This document shows positions 8,166-16,715 of a stretch of 64,000 nt of DNA, one piece after another (the stretch's first letter is position 1; each line of letters opens with the position of its first letter). The position numbers and the translations under genes were made by a program. The stretch is from Bryobacteraceae bacterium (GTDB lineage Bacteria > Acidobacteriota > Terriglobia > Bryobacterales > Bryobacteraceae): NCBI GenBank assembly GCA_026129905.1, contig JAHCHE010000029.1:48898-112897 (forward strand), read 5' to 3'. The notes beneath the pieces are model-generated. The model was not told where the DNA came from, made no database searches, and worked only from the letters and a program-made list of their open reading frames with translations.

Positions 8166-9646
8166 GTCGCGAGGTCCTCTTCGATGACCCGGAACCCCAT
8201 CAGGTCGCCCAGACGCTTGAGGCCACGCACGTGGTCGCCGTAGAACACCGACCGGTGGAGCATGGGCATGGCGCCGGCGTACTGCGAGAGGTCGCCCGGC
8301 GCGTCGGGCGGCACGATCGCCCCGGCGCCCCAGTTCAAAAAGAGGCTCCGGGCGTCGCGGACAGACTGCGTGAACTGCGTGCGGCAAGCCAGCGGGCTGA
8401 CGCCCGTCTCGGTGATCTTGCCGGGAACGGCGAGCATCGTGTCGAGATTGACGAGCTTGGCCATGGTGACCGGCTCCCCAACCTCCCACTGCACCTGCAA
8501 GGCGACCCCGCCGCCGCTGTCGGTCTGGTTGCGAATGAGGAACGGCATGCGGTTGCCGCCGGGCCGTTGCGTGAACGACGTGCAATGGAACTGGACGACG
8601 GCGTTCTTCGACTCGTCAACCACAGGGTCGGTGATGAAGCCCGGCGCGCGGAAGGCGTAGCCGAACAGGAGCATGGTGAGCGTCGAATCGATATCGCCTT
8701 CGCAGGCGCCGGCCAGACCCAGATCGTTAAGCTTGCTGAAAGTCAGGCACGCCCGGGGCTCGCCCATACAGGCGGCGCTGCAGACAGCGCGGGCGTTCTC
8801 CGCGATCATTAACTTCTTGACGGCCTGGTAGTATCTCACCGAATCGACGATCTCCTGGCGCTTTGGCTCGAGAATTCCTATCGCCGGCTTGATCCAATAC
8901 TGTTCCGCCTCCTCTTCGGCGGCCGCCGGATCGATCGACTTGGCGATTTCCAGAATCCGATCGTTCTTGATAGTGACCAGGTCGGCGCCGAGCTTCTTTT
9001 TGACCTCCGCGGGCGCGCAGGCGGCCTTGGTGCCGCGCGGGCCGTCGATGGCGAGAATCCGCGTCTGCTTCATCATGGCCGGCACGCGGAGCAGGCGGAC
9101 GGCCTCGTCGAGTTCGTGCAAGCCGGTGGTGGAGAGCAGGAGGACCCTCCTGTTCTTCCATTGCTGGTGCCACATCCAGCCGTGTCCGCTGAACGGCTGG
9201 AAGAAGGAGACCGCCGGCTTGTCCAGGCCGAAGCTGAGTTTCTCCAGCGTCGCGTAATCGCCGCCGTGGCCCGAGAGCCAGACCAGCAGCAGCCCGTCGG
9301 CCGAAGCGGCTTTTGCGGCTACCTGCTCCACATCCGCCGGTGGGATGGTCTCCCCGCCGACAAACCTCACATCGCCGAGCTTCGTCTCGAGGCCGCGGAG
9401 GTGGTTGTCCATCTTCGCGATTTCCTCCGCGCCCCAGGTCAGGTATTGCACGCGGCTGCCGGTTCGGGGATTTGTCGTTGCCCCGGATCGGCCAATGTAG
9501 AGTTTGTAGATGGTAGCGGGCCTCAGCCGGGGCCATTCCGCCGCCTCGGCAGCCAGCGGGGACTGCGCCCCGGCTGGGCTGAGGGGCAGGGATCCCGCCA
9601 CGGCGACGGCGCCCACAAAATTACGGCGCGTCACGGAAACACTCAT
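8162..9646 (-). CDS. Tat-exported L-fucose/arabinose isomerase-fold protein
   Basis: The 494-aa protein starts with a Tat signal (VTRRNFVGAVAVAGSLPLSP). The body resembles the L-fucose/L-arabinose isomerase C-terminal-like superfamily: an N-terminal Rossmann-like part (WLSGHGGDYATLEK, KNRRVLLLSTTG), and a late region with LAGACEGDIDSTLTML and FITDPVVDE resembling the substrate-domain arrangement of fucose isomerases. Export of an isomerase-fold protein is odd and suggests a different activity. ATG 9646 was chosen at the Tat leader. It is followed without a gap by the M20 gene. Family membership is moderately sure, activity not. Confidence 0.55.
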   Translation of the reverse strand: MSVSVTRRNFVGAVAVAGSLPLSPAGAQSPLAAEAAEWPRLRPATIYKLYIGRSGATTNPRTGSRVQYLTWGAEEIAKMDNHLRGLETKLGDVRFVGGETIPPADVEQVAAKAASADGLLLVWLSGHGGDYATLEKLSFGLDKPAVSFFQPFSGHGWMWHQQWKNRRVLLLSTTGLHELDEAVRLLRVPAMMKQTRILAIDGPRGTKAACAPAEVKKKLGADLVTIKNDRILEIAKSIDPAAAEEEAEQYWIKPAIGILEPKRQEIVDSVRYYQAVKKLMIAENARAVCSAACMGEPRACLTFSKLNDLGLAGACEGDIDSTLTMLLFGYAFRAPGFITDPVVDESKNAVVQFHCTSFTQRPGGNRMPFLIRNQTDSGGGVALQVQWEVGEPVTMAKLVNLDTMLAVPGKITETGVSPLACRTQFTQSVRDARSLFLNWGAGAIVPPDAPGDLSQYAGAMPMLHRSVFYGDHVRGLKRLGDLMGFRVIEEDLAT

Positions 9647-9734
9647 CGCATTCCTCCTTCGCAAAGCGGCCGATCCGGCGCCGTTCGGCGATTCGAACGG
9701 CGCGCAAACCGTACTTTGAGGTCCATCAGGTCCG

Positions 9735-9740
9735 ATTATA
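9735..9740 (-). promoter_or_regulatory. TATAAT -10 element upstream of the FucI-like/M20 operon
   Basis: Reading the minus strand, a perfect TATAAT lies about 88 nt before the ATG at 9646, in otherwise GC-rich DNA. It would give a leader of roughly 80 nt. A convincing -35 hexamer is not visible. Confidence 0.4.
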
Positions 9741-9804
9741 GTGTGTTCGCGGGGCCGTGGAAGCTCCCCCGGCATTCAACGCGCCGTATCGCGAGACCGC
9801 GCCG

Positions 9805-11106
9805 TCAGTCGAAGAAGTTCCGATCCTCTTCCGACAGGCGCGCCTTGGCAGCCTGCACGTTGAAGGTGACGCCGAGGCCCGGCTTGTCCCAGACGTCGAT
9901 GAAACCCTGCTTGACGATGGGATCGGGCAAGCCGTCGACAATCTGATACCACCAGTCGGGCTGGCCCAGCGGATATTCGAACGCGATGTAGTTCTGCGGC
10001 ATGGCCGCCGCCACCTGAACGTGCGCGGCGAGTCCGATCAGCCCGTCGAAAATGCCGTGGGGCGCCATGCTGATGCCGTGCAGATCGGCGTATTCCGCGA
10101 TCCACTTCAACTCCGCAATGCCGCCGACGTCTTCCGGGTCGGGCCCGACGACATCGATCGCCTGCTTCTGGATCAGATCTTTGAAGTTCTGCCGGAGGTA
10201 GATCTGCTCGCCGGTGTGGATCGGGACGGAAGTGCTGACCGTCAAGTCCCGATACAGGTCGGCGTTGGGGTACGGCGTGTAGTCGCCGGTGAGCGCGTCC
10301 TCGATCCAGGCGATGTTGAGCGGTTCGAGGGCGCGGGCGAACTTAATCGCATCCTTCAGCATCCAGCCCGGTCCGGCATCAAGGGCAAGGCCAACTTCAT
10401 CGCCCAGGACTTTCTTCATGGCCTCGACGCACGCGATGACGTGTTTAAGGCCGCGTTCCGTCATGAAACCGCGATCGGCGTGCGGCGCGCCCGACCGCGG
10501 CTCGTCGTACCAGGCGTCGGGGATGGCGCGCATCATCCTGGGATTGTGGAAGCCGACCGCCTGCTTGATGAGGGTGAAGCCTTCCTTGGCCTCCTTCATC
10601 TTCGCCATGTTCTCGGCGTAGTCGCTCGGCATGTGGCCGGTCATGGGGAAGCGGATGGCTCCGTTGTAGACGCGGACGCGGTCGCGAATTTTCCCGCCCA
10701 TTAGCTTGTATACGGGCACGCCGGCCGCCTGCCCCGCGATGTCCCAGAGCGCGATTTCGATAGCGCTCACGGCCGAACCCCAAGGCTTGGACGCGCCAAG
10801 CCGGCGGATCTTCAGCATCACCCTCTCGACGTCGGTGGGATCTTCGTCGAGAATGTAGTTCTTATAAAAGAGCACCATCGGCTTGAGATAGGGCTTGGTG
10901 GACTCGGCCTGCCCGTAGCCGGAGATGCCCTGATCCGTGACGATGCGAACCACCGGATTGCGGCCGATGATGGCGCAGCGGAGGTCGGTGATTTTGATCT
11001 TCCCGCCGCTCCTTCGCCTTTCCGAGGCCTGCTGAGCCGCCAGCGACATTGCGGCCGCGGCCCCCGATAGCGATCCCAGCAGCGCTCTTCGCGTCCAATT
11101 CGACAT
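9805..11106 (-). CDS. Tat-exported enolase-superfamily enzyme (MR/MLE, galactonate-dehydratase-like)
   Basis: The 433-aa protein has a Tat leader (NWTRRALLGSLSGAAAAMS) and then the capping and barrel domains of the mandelate racemase/muconate lactonizing group. Visible barrel residues are LALDAGPGW (metal Asp), WIEDALTG (metal Glu), HTGEQIY (metal Glu) and MAPHGIFDG (general-base His), the order seen in DgoD-like acid-sugar dehydratases. The start is ATG 11106 with GGAGG a few bases upstream; the frame stays open further upstream only because it runs into a decayed repeat gene. It probably dehydrates a sugar acid. Export of such an enzyme is unusual but typical of this genome window. Confidence 0.8.
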   Translation of the reverse strand: MSNWTRRALLGSLSGAAAAMSLAAQQASERRRSGGKIKITDLRCAIIGRNPVVRIVTDQGISGYGQAESTKPYLKPMVLFYKNYILDEDPTDVERVMLKIRRLGASKPWGSAVSAIEIALWDIAGQAAGVPVYKLMGGKIRDRVRVYNGAIRFPMTGHMPSDYAENMAKMKEAKEGFTLIKQAVGFHNPRMMRAIPDAWYDEPRSGAPHADRGFMTERGLKHVIACVEAMKKVLGDEVGLALDAGPGWMLKDAIKFARALEPLNIAWIEDALTGDYTPYPNADLYRDLTVSTSVPIHTGEQIYLRQNFKDLIQKQAIDVVGPDPEDVGGIAELKWIAEYADLHGISMAPHGIFDGLIGLAAHVQVAAAMPQNYIAFEYPLGQPDWWYQIVDGLPDPIVKQGFIDVWDKPGLGVTFNVQAAKARLSEEDRNFFD

Positions 11107-11140
11107 GTTGCCTCCTGTCGGAAAACTTCTGTTGGCCCAA

Positions 11141-11718
11141 TCAAGATACCCTCTGATCGGCGCCTGGCGCAACGGAAGTTCGGCCGAACGCCTTTCCCGC
11201 GCAAGTACGATGCCTGGCTGCCAATTCCCCGTCACCGGCGTGACGCCGGTCCATCCGAAGCTGTAGTAGCGGTCGTACACGGGACCGTCCCACCATCCAC
11301 TGCCGCTGAAGTCGAGATACCACTCGCCATCCTTAGAACACGCCGATCTTCGTCCTGCCGTCGCCTGTCCAATCGCCGACAATTGGCGTCACGCCAGGCC
11401 AGCCGAAACTGTAGTTCCGATCCGCGGTGGGCCCGTCCCACGTTCCGTTGCCATTCCAGTCCAGATACCACATGCTGTCTTTGAAGACGCCCACTTTAGC
11501 CTTGCCGTCTCCGTTCCAATCGCCCACCAGCGGCGTTACCCCGGCCCAGCCGAAACCGTAAGTTTATCCGCCGGCGGATCCCAACGGCCGTTGCCGTTCA
11601 TGTCCAGGTACCAGAAGCCGTCTTTGAATAACCCGATCTTTGTGCGCCCATCCCCGGTCCAATCGCCAACAACGGGGCTGAAGTTCCTCACGAACAACTT
11701 CACCCTTCCAGCGACCAC
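11141..11718 (-). pseudogene. Decayed FG-GAP/VCBS-like repeat protein
   Basis: Three consecutive repeats of about 45 residues share the pattern GDWTGDGRTKIG, then F/VKDGxWYLDxNGNGxWD and YSFGWxGVTP. They sit in two frames. Between repeats 1 and 2 (near 11560) the frame changes and ADK continues as TYGFGW in another frame. Between repeats 2 and 3 (near 11335) one extra T turns VFKDG into VF-stop. The remaining frame then runs into the enolase-family gene. No start codon with a leader is present upstream; an in-frame TAG lies just before the first repeat. It is therefore a remnant of a secreted Ca-binding propeller-type protein unless the frameshifts are sequencing errors. Confidence 0.6.
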
Positions 11719-12004
11719 GATCGCGAAGATCTACTTAAGTGGGCATCGCACGACGACTGTATTCAGTCAATTGAGCGGGCGTCGCATGTGGCTCGCCCGG
11801 GCGGCCGTCCGATCCCCACAAAGTGTGCCACAGCTATCTGGGGCGGCGAGCGTTCCCGCTGCTGACGGGATTGGGGGAATCCATCGGAGGCGGGACGGCG
11901 GATGCCCTGTGACCAATCTTTGCTCAACTTGGGATCTCCTCGGTTACGTCTACTCCCGGCGATTCGGACTGGATTACCAGTTCGCACAATCGCGGCCAAG
12001 GGAA

Positions 12005-12028
12005 GGGACAGCGGTTACCCGCTGCCCC
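12005..12028 (-). repeat. 10-bp stem-loop, possible group II intron-like remnant
   Basis: On the plus strand GGGACAGCGG pairs with CCGCTGCCCC across a TTAC loop (one wobble pair). Read on the minus strand the hairpin follows CACGGGTCTGTGCGGGG, an arrangement that, from memory, resembles the 3' end (domains V-VI) of some bacterial group II introns. No reverse transcriptase is present. The assignment is weak. Confidence 0.25.
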
Positions 12029-12248
12029 CGCACAGACCCGTGCTCGCGCTCCTAACACACCGTTCCCACCTTGGATAAGCGTGCGGGCCAAACATCGCCC
12101 GCCGCACACCGGAGGTTGACAGACCCGGCTGTACTCGCGCTTGCGCACAACGCGTCGTTGCCTTCCTTGCCGCTTGACGCCGTCGGCTCCCCGATCTGCG
12201 GATTTCGGAGCTCCATGCCCAGCCTACCGATACCCCTGTCCAACGCTT

Positions 12249-12322
12249 CAGGTGCGGCCTTGCGGCCGCACCTGGCGGGACTGGGAGTCCCGCGCAGCCT
12301 ACGAGGCTGCCTACGAGGCTGC
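12249..12322. repeat. Cluster of three adjacent hairpins and a tandem 12-mer
   Basis: Three perfect inverted repeats follow each other without gaps: CAGGTGCGG/CCGCACCTG (12249-12274, 8-nt loop), GCGGGACT/AGTCCCGC (12275-12293, 3-nt loop) and GCAGCCT/AGGCTGC (12294-12310, 3-nt loop). The last one overlaps two copies of CTACGAGGCTGC in tandem (12299-12322). Such stacked hairpins are typical of repetitive extragenic palindromes or of small structured RNAs. No gene encodes across them. Confidence 0.55.
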
Positions 12323-12473
12323 CCCGCAGGCGAGGTGGGACGGGCGGCCTATTACTTTTCCCGCTACCGCTTCATTCCGATTCCGGAGCCTACATGTTAT
12401 ACACCTTTAAGGAGCTTAATCTTCTTGACGTTGCGGATGAGACAGCTAGGGCCGGCGAGGCGGGGGATAAGCC

Positions 12474-13667
12474 ATGCGTGAAGCATTGCGCCTGGTTCCA
12501 GGCGCCAGTTCCGCGTGGGACCGCGCGGTTTCGGGCGTGGGGCACGATTTCCACCACACGGCGGCGCATCACCGGCTTTGGGAAGAGCCCGGGGTGGCGG
12601 ATTCGTGGCTGGCCATCTACGGCGGGGAGGACCGTTTGGTGGCGTGGCCTTACCTGCTTCGGCGGATCGAGAGCAGCCGGAGGGTCCTGGGAGAAGAGGC
12701 CTGGGATATCACTTGTGTGGATGGTTATGCCGGGCCGCTGCTGCGCGGGTGCCCGCCGGGGGATCCCTTTGTCGCGAGGGCCATCGAGGCGATGTTCGCG
12801 CACTGGCAGACGTCCGGCGTCGTCAGCGTGTTCACGCGTTTCCATCCGCTGTTCGCCAACCACCTTGTGATCGACCCGGGGGAAGGCTGCGCGGGAAGCG
12901 GCGAGCCAAGGGATTCCAGTACGAGTTTGAGGGGGTTGCGGCACGAGGGACATACGGTGTCGATCGACCTCGCGCTCGATACCGAGGCCGCCTACAAGCA
13001 ATACCGTCCAAGTCACCTCTACCAGATCCGAAAATCGCGCCGGCTTGGCATCGTCGCGAAACCGGACGACAGTCCGGAAGCTTTCCGGGAGTTCGTTCGC
13101 CTGTACCACCGGACCATGGTGCGGAACGGCGCGCGCGCCCACTATTTCTTTCCGGAAGCCTTTCTCGCGCGGCTGCGGACCGCGCTGGGGGGGGGCGCTT
13201 CGATTCACACGGCGACCCTGAACGGGAAGACAATCGGCGCGGTTTTCATTACGGAATACGCGGGCGTGGTGCAGTACCTGCTGGGCGGAACGGAAGACGG
13301 GACGAAGAAGTGGTCGCCGCTGAAATTGTTGCTGGAGAGCGTACGCGAATGGGCGAGGGAGCGGGGTAATCACACGATGCATCTGGGCGGCGGCAGGGAA
13401 TGCAGGGACGAGGATTCGCTGTTCTACTTCAAGTGCGGGTTTTCGGCGCAGCGGCATTGCTTCTATACGGGCCGGTGGGTCCTGGACCGCGTAAAGTACG
13501 ACAAGCTGGCGGCGGACCACCTGGCCGGAGTTGCGGGCACGGACGCTGGCGCCCCGACGGGCTGCTACTTCCCCGCGTACCGGACGCCGCTATCGGAGGC
13601 GCCCGCCGTTTCCAGTAGACGCCCCGCCGAGGAGCGTCGCGCGATCGAAGAGCCAGCCCATGTCTAG
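12474..13667 (+). CDS. FemAB/BioF2-like GNAT acyltransferase
   Basis: The 397-aa product resembles the FemAB-like GNAT group (acetyltransferase_6/BioF2-like) found in polysaccharide and peptidoglycan-linked gene sets. Characteristic parts are YKQYRPSHLYQIRKSRRLG (basic helix before the C-terminal acyltransferase domain), YFFPEAFLARLRTAL, TLNGKTIGAVFITEYAGVVQYLLGG, and the late HLGGGRECRDEDSLFYFKCGF, which corresponds to the lipid-exopolysaccharide FemAB pattern of LGGG...D.L..FK..F. No signal peptide. Its stop overlaps the start of the next, related gene by 8 bp (ATGTCTAG), so the two are translationally coupled and may modify the same substrate. Confidence 0.7.
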   Translation: MREALRLVPGASSAWDRAVSGVGHDFHHTAAHHRLWEEPGVADSWLAIYGGEDRLVAWPYLLRRIESSRRVLGEEAWDITCVDGYAGPLLRGCPPGDPFVARAIEAMFAHWQTSGVVSVFTRFHPLFANHLVIDPGEGCAGSGEPRDSSTSLRGLRHEGHTVSIDLALDTEAAYKQYRPSHLYQIRKSRRLGIVAKPDDSPEAFREFVRLYHRTMVRNGARAHYFFPEAFLARLRTALGGGASIHTATLNGKTIGAVFITEYAGVVQYLLGGTEDGTKKWSPLKLLLESVREWARERGNHTMHLGGGRECRDEDSLFYFKCGFSAQRHCFYTGRWVLDRVKYDKLAADHLAGVAGTDAGAPTGCYFPAYRTPLSEAPAVSSRRPAEERRAIEEPAHV

Positions 13668-15180
13668 GGTCGCGATCGGCGCGGTCATCGCGGCGCCCGA
13701 AGCCAGTCCGGTGGGCAGGTCCTCGGAAGTCCCTGGGGCGGCAATAGCGAATTTTCTGGAGCGGCGGGGCCACCGGGTGCTTGAAGCCGGCGGCGTCTAC
13801 TGGGCGCACTACCGAGGGCCGTTTTACTCCAGCCTGCCGTACCACCGGATCATCGACGCGGCGCCGGAGGAAATCCAAGGGATCCTGCGGAGGCTCCGCA
13901 TTCCTTCCGTGCGGTTTCCCTCGATGCGGCACGCGGGCATTCCGGCGGGGATTTACGCCTGCCGGCCCGCGGAATTCGATCTGAAGAAGCTCTCGCGTCA
14001 GACGCGGACAAACGTGCAGCGGGGCATGGAATCGTGCGTAATTCGCTCCGTGGATCCGGACGAACTGCTGGCGGAAGGGCTGCAACTGAACCTGGACACG
14101 ATGGAGCGCCAGCGGCGCTTCGACCAGGAATTCGGGGACCCGGCGGCGTGGAAGCGATTTGTGGACGGCGTGCGGAACACTCCGGGCATCGAAGTCCGGG
14201 GGGCGTATGCCGGAGACCGGCTCTTGATTTACATCGTGGCCTGCCGGGAGGACGGGTGGCTGCACCTGCTCTATAAGATGTCGCGAAACGAGACGCGGGC
14301 GATGGCCGCCAGCCACGCCCTGGATTACTCGTTCATCCGCGATGCGGCGGCGGAGGGCGACGTCCATTCGATCGGCAACTCGTACGTTTCGGTTCTGGCG
14401 AACGCGGGACTGGACGAGTACAAGCGGCGGATGGGGTTCACGGTCGATCCTCATACGCTGGCGATCTATTTCCATCCCACGATTGCGGGAGTGGTCACGA
14501 GCCGGTTGGCTTGCCGGGCGGCGGCGGCTGCGTGGAAGCATCGTCCCGGCAAGCAGGGGCTCGAACTGGCGGCGCGGATCACCGAGGGGGCGCGAATTAC
14601 ACGAACTACTATGACCAGCCAATTGCCGATCGTCGACAACGGCGCCGTGGCGGGCGACCTTTGCCAGCACACGGGATGCACGAAGTATGCGCGCGCGTGG
14701 AGGCCGTATCCGCTTTTCCTGCTGCACGTGGCGCGGAATTACCTGCGCCAGCAGGGTTGGCAAGCGACGGCCAAGAAAACGGAGGGGTTCGTGGCGGCGC
14801 GCCTGAGCCGAGCGCGGAACGGGAAGCCGGCGGCTGTCCGGACGCCGTACTGCGCCGACGAAGCGCTCGGGCTACAGGCGGGCGAGTGGGTGGAGGTGAA
14901 ATCGGAAGCGGAAATCCGCGCGACGCTGGACGCGCAGGGCAAGCACCGGGGAATGGCGTTCGTCCCGGTGGAAATGCTGCGACATTGCGGCGGGCAGTAC
15001 CGGGTGTACAAGCGGGTTGAGAAGATCTTTCTGGAAGAGTCGCGGCAAAACCGGAAGCTGAAGAACACGGTGCTGCTGGACGGGGTCCAGTGCCAGGGGA
15101 TCGGGCTGGATTGCGACCGTTGCTGCTACCTGTTCTGGCGGGAGGCGTGGCTGAAGAGGGTGGAAGGTCCGCGTCCGTAG
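13660..15180 (+). CDS. FemAB-like acyltransferase with C-terminal Cys-rich domain
   Basis: This 506-aa protein has a GNAT/FemAB-like first half (FDLKKLSRQTRTNVQRGME, FDQEFGDPAAWKRFVDGV, LHLLYKMSRNETRAMAASH, IGNSYVSVLANAGLDEYKRRMGF in order). It is followed by a spacer with CQHTGCTKY and a C-terminal domain of about 90 residues: GEWVEVKSEAEIRATLD, GMAFVPVEMLRHCGGQY, LLDGVQCQGIGLDCDRCC, WREAWLKRV. I recall that C-terminal block as a stand-alone domain of unknown function in acyl-carrier and cell-surface gene sets; its conserved Cys suggest metal or thioester chemistry. ATG 13660 overlaps the upstream gene. The fusion is notable. Confidence 0.6.
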   Translation: MSRVAIGAVIAAPEASPVGRSSEVPGAAIANFLERRGHRVLEAGGVYWAHYRGPFYSSLPYHRIIDAAPEEIQGILRRLRIPSVRFPSMRHAGIPAGIYACRPAEFDLKKLSRQTRTNVQRGMESCVIRSVDPDELLAEGLQLNLDTMERQRRFDQEFGDPAAWKRFVDGVRNTPGIEVRGAYAGDRLLIYIVACREDGWLHLLYKMSRNETRAMAASHALDYSFIRDAAAEGDVHSIGNSYVSVLANAGLDEYKRRMGFTVDPHTLAIYFHPTIAGVVTSRLACRAAAAAWKHRPGKQGLELAARITEGARITRTTMTSQLPIVDNGAVAGDLCQHTGCTKYARAWRPYPLFLLHVARNYLRQQGWQATAKKTEGFVAARLSRARNGKPAAVRTPYCADEALGLQAGEWVEVKSEAEIRATLDAQGKHRGMAFVPVEMLRHCGGQYRVYKRVEKIFLEESRQNRKLKNTVLLDGVQCQGIGLDCDRCCYLFWREAWLKRVEGPRP

Positions 15181-15198
15181 GAATCGCGAAACCGCCGG

Positions 15199-15213
15199 GA
15201 CCCGCTTCGGGTC
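15199..15213. terminator. Hairpin between convergent genes
   Basis: GACCCG pairs with CGGGTC around a CTT loop in the 31-bp gap between the FemAB-like gene and the convergent ManD-like gene. It could serve as a bidirectional terminator, though no T-run follows on either strand. Confidence 0.35.
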
Positions 15214-16546
15214 AGGGGCGCACGATGGTCCCATCGAGCCGGCGGTCATTGCCGCGGCTGCCGCCCGGGGTCTGGTACGGGCACTTCGCGGCCGCCTTCT
15301 CATCGACGTCGATTCCGAGGCCCGGCTTGTCGTTGGCGTACATGTAGCCGCCTCGGATCTCGGGGGCGCCGGGGAAGACCTCCCGCGTCCGTTCCGGAAA
15401 AACGTTCTGTTCCTGAATGCCGAAATTGTAGGCGGCGAGGTCGAGGTGGAGGTTCACGGCGTGGCCGACCGGCGAAACGTTGCCGGGCCCGTGCCAGGCT
15501 GTGCGCACGTTGAAGAACTCGCAGCAGGCGGCCACTTTGCGGGCCATGTTGAGACCGCCGGCCGCCGAGATGTGAATCCGGATGAAGTCGATGAGACGCT
15601 CGGCAACCAGAAACACCCATTCGTTGCGGTTGACGAACAGTTCGCCCATGGCAATGGCGCAGGCGGTCTGCTGGCGGAGCGTGCGAAACCAGGCGGCGTC
15701 TTCCGGGGCGAATGGATCTTCCATGAAGAACGGGCGGTAGGGCTCGACGGCTTTGCAGAGCTGAATGGCCTGATTCGGCGGGATGCGCTCGTGGATATCG
15801 TGGAGGAGTTCGACGTCGAAGCCGAGCCGGGCGCGGAGCTGTTCGAACATCTTGATGGCGTTGTTGACGTAGGGGGTCGGCTCAAAGACGGGCGAGGGGG
15901 CGACGCCCTCGGGCCGCATTTTGCGGATTTCGGGCGCCGTGTCGGCGCGGACGCCGTAGCCGGCGTAGCCCGGGACGGCGAGTTGGACGCGGACGTGGCG
16001 GTAACCTTCCGCCATCCACTTGCGGACCTGGTCTTCGAGAGCGGGGAACTCGCGGGCGGAAGCGTGGGCGTAGAGGGGGACGGCGGCCCGCACTTTGCCT
16101 CCGAGCAGGTTGTAGAGCGGCTGGCCGCAGCGCTTGCCGAGGATGTCCCAGAGCGCGCCGTCGATGCCGCTGAGTGCGTTGTTCCCGGTGACGCCGCTGC
16201 GAAAGTACGAGGCGACGTAGGCGGACTGCCAGAGGTCCTCGATCTCGTCGCAGTTTCGGCCGACGGCGAACGGCTTGAGGTAATTGTCGATGTAGGCGGC
16301 CACGGCCAAGGGGCGTTCGCGGTGGGTGGCGCAGCCGACGCCGTAGAGTCCCGGCTCGGAAGTCATCACCTTCACGACCACCAGGTGATCGCTGTCGGGC
16401 TGGGTAAGGATCGCCTTGACGTCCGTAATCTTGAGCGGCGGCATGCCGCGGCGGGCGGTCTCCTGGGCCTGCGCCAGCGGTCCCGGCGCGGCTACCAGGC
16501 CGGCGCCCGCTCCAGAAAAGACTTTCAGCATGTTCCTTCGGTCCAT
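15212..16546 (-). CDS. Tat-exported ManD/RspA-like acid-sugar dehydratase
   Basis: The 444-aa protein opens with a Tat leader (MDRRNMLKVFSGAGAGLVAA). The enolase-superfamily barrel follows the mannonate-dehydratase/RspA pattern: LLHDIHERIPPNQAI with the metal Asp, FFMEDPFAPED with the metal Glu, AMGELFVNRNEW with the third metal ligand, IRIHISAAGGL and AWHGPGNVSPVGHAVNLHLD with the active-site His. Such enzymes convert mannonate or gluconate-type acids to 2-keto-3-deoxy acids, but many RspA-group proteins have weak or no activity. SD-like GGGAGG precedes ATG 16546, and a TATTAT hexamer lies at 16568-16573. A second enolase-family enzyme (at 9.8-11.1 kb) is also exported. Confidence 0.8.
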   Translation of the reverse strand: MDRRNMLKVFSGAGAGLVAAPGPLAQAQETARRGMPPLKITDVKAILTQPDSDHLVVVKVMTSEPGLYGVGCATHRERPLAVAAYIDNYLKPFAVGRNCDEIEDLWQSAYVASYFRSGVTGNNALSGIDGALWDILGKRCGQPLYNLLGGKVRAAVPLYAHASAREFPALEDQVRKWMAEGYRHVRVQLAVPGYAGYGVRADTAPEIRKMRPEGVAPSPVFEPTPYVNNAIKMFEQLRARLGFDVELLHDIHERIPPNQAIQLCKAVEPYRPFFMEDPFAPEDAAWFRTLRQQTACAIAMGELFVNRNEWVFLVAERLIDFIRIHISAAGGLNMARKVAACCEFFNVRTAWHGPGNVSPVGHAVNLHLDLAAYNFGIQEQNVFPERTREVFPGAPEIRGGYMYANDKPGLGIDVDEKAAAKCPYQTPGGSRGNDRRLDGTIVRP

Positions 16547-16715
16547 CGCCGTGCCTCCCGGCTATCCATAATAGTGCCGTTGGCCTGCGAGGCGGGCGCC
16601 GCCCGGCGGTTACCGGCAGCCGAGGAGGCGAGCGGCGGACGGCTGGACTCGGGGCGGGCGCCGGATTCCGGAAGTGTTGTGCGCGATTGGATGGTGGGGG
16701 CCCCAACAGGAGCGT

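Larger units (their letters stand above)
11719..12473. other. Non-coding region with hairpins, 755 bp
   Basis: No frame here gives a recognisable protein on either strand; the open frames have odd, Arg/Ser/Cys-rich composition. The stretch holds a 10-bp stem hairpin at 12005-12028 and a cluster of three stacked hairpins at 12249-12310 followed by a repeated 12-mer. It lies between a decayed repeat gene and the FemAB-like pair and looks like the scar of a mobile or repetitive element. Confidence 0.4.

Noticed and set aside
12390..13520. A 376-codon minus-strand frame
   Set aside because: Antisense to the FemAB-like gene; composition typical of reverse GC-rich DNA.
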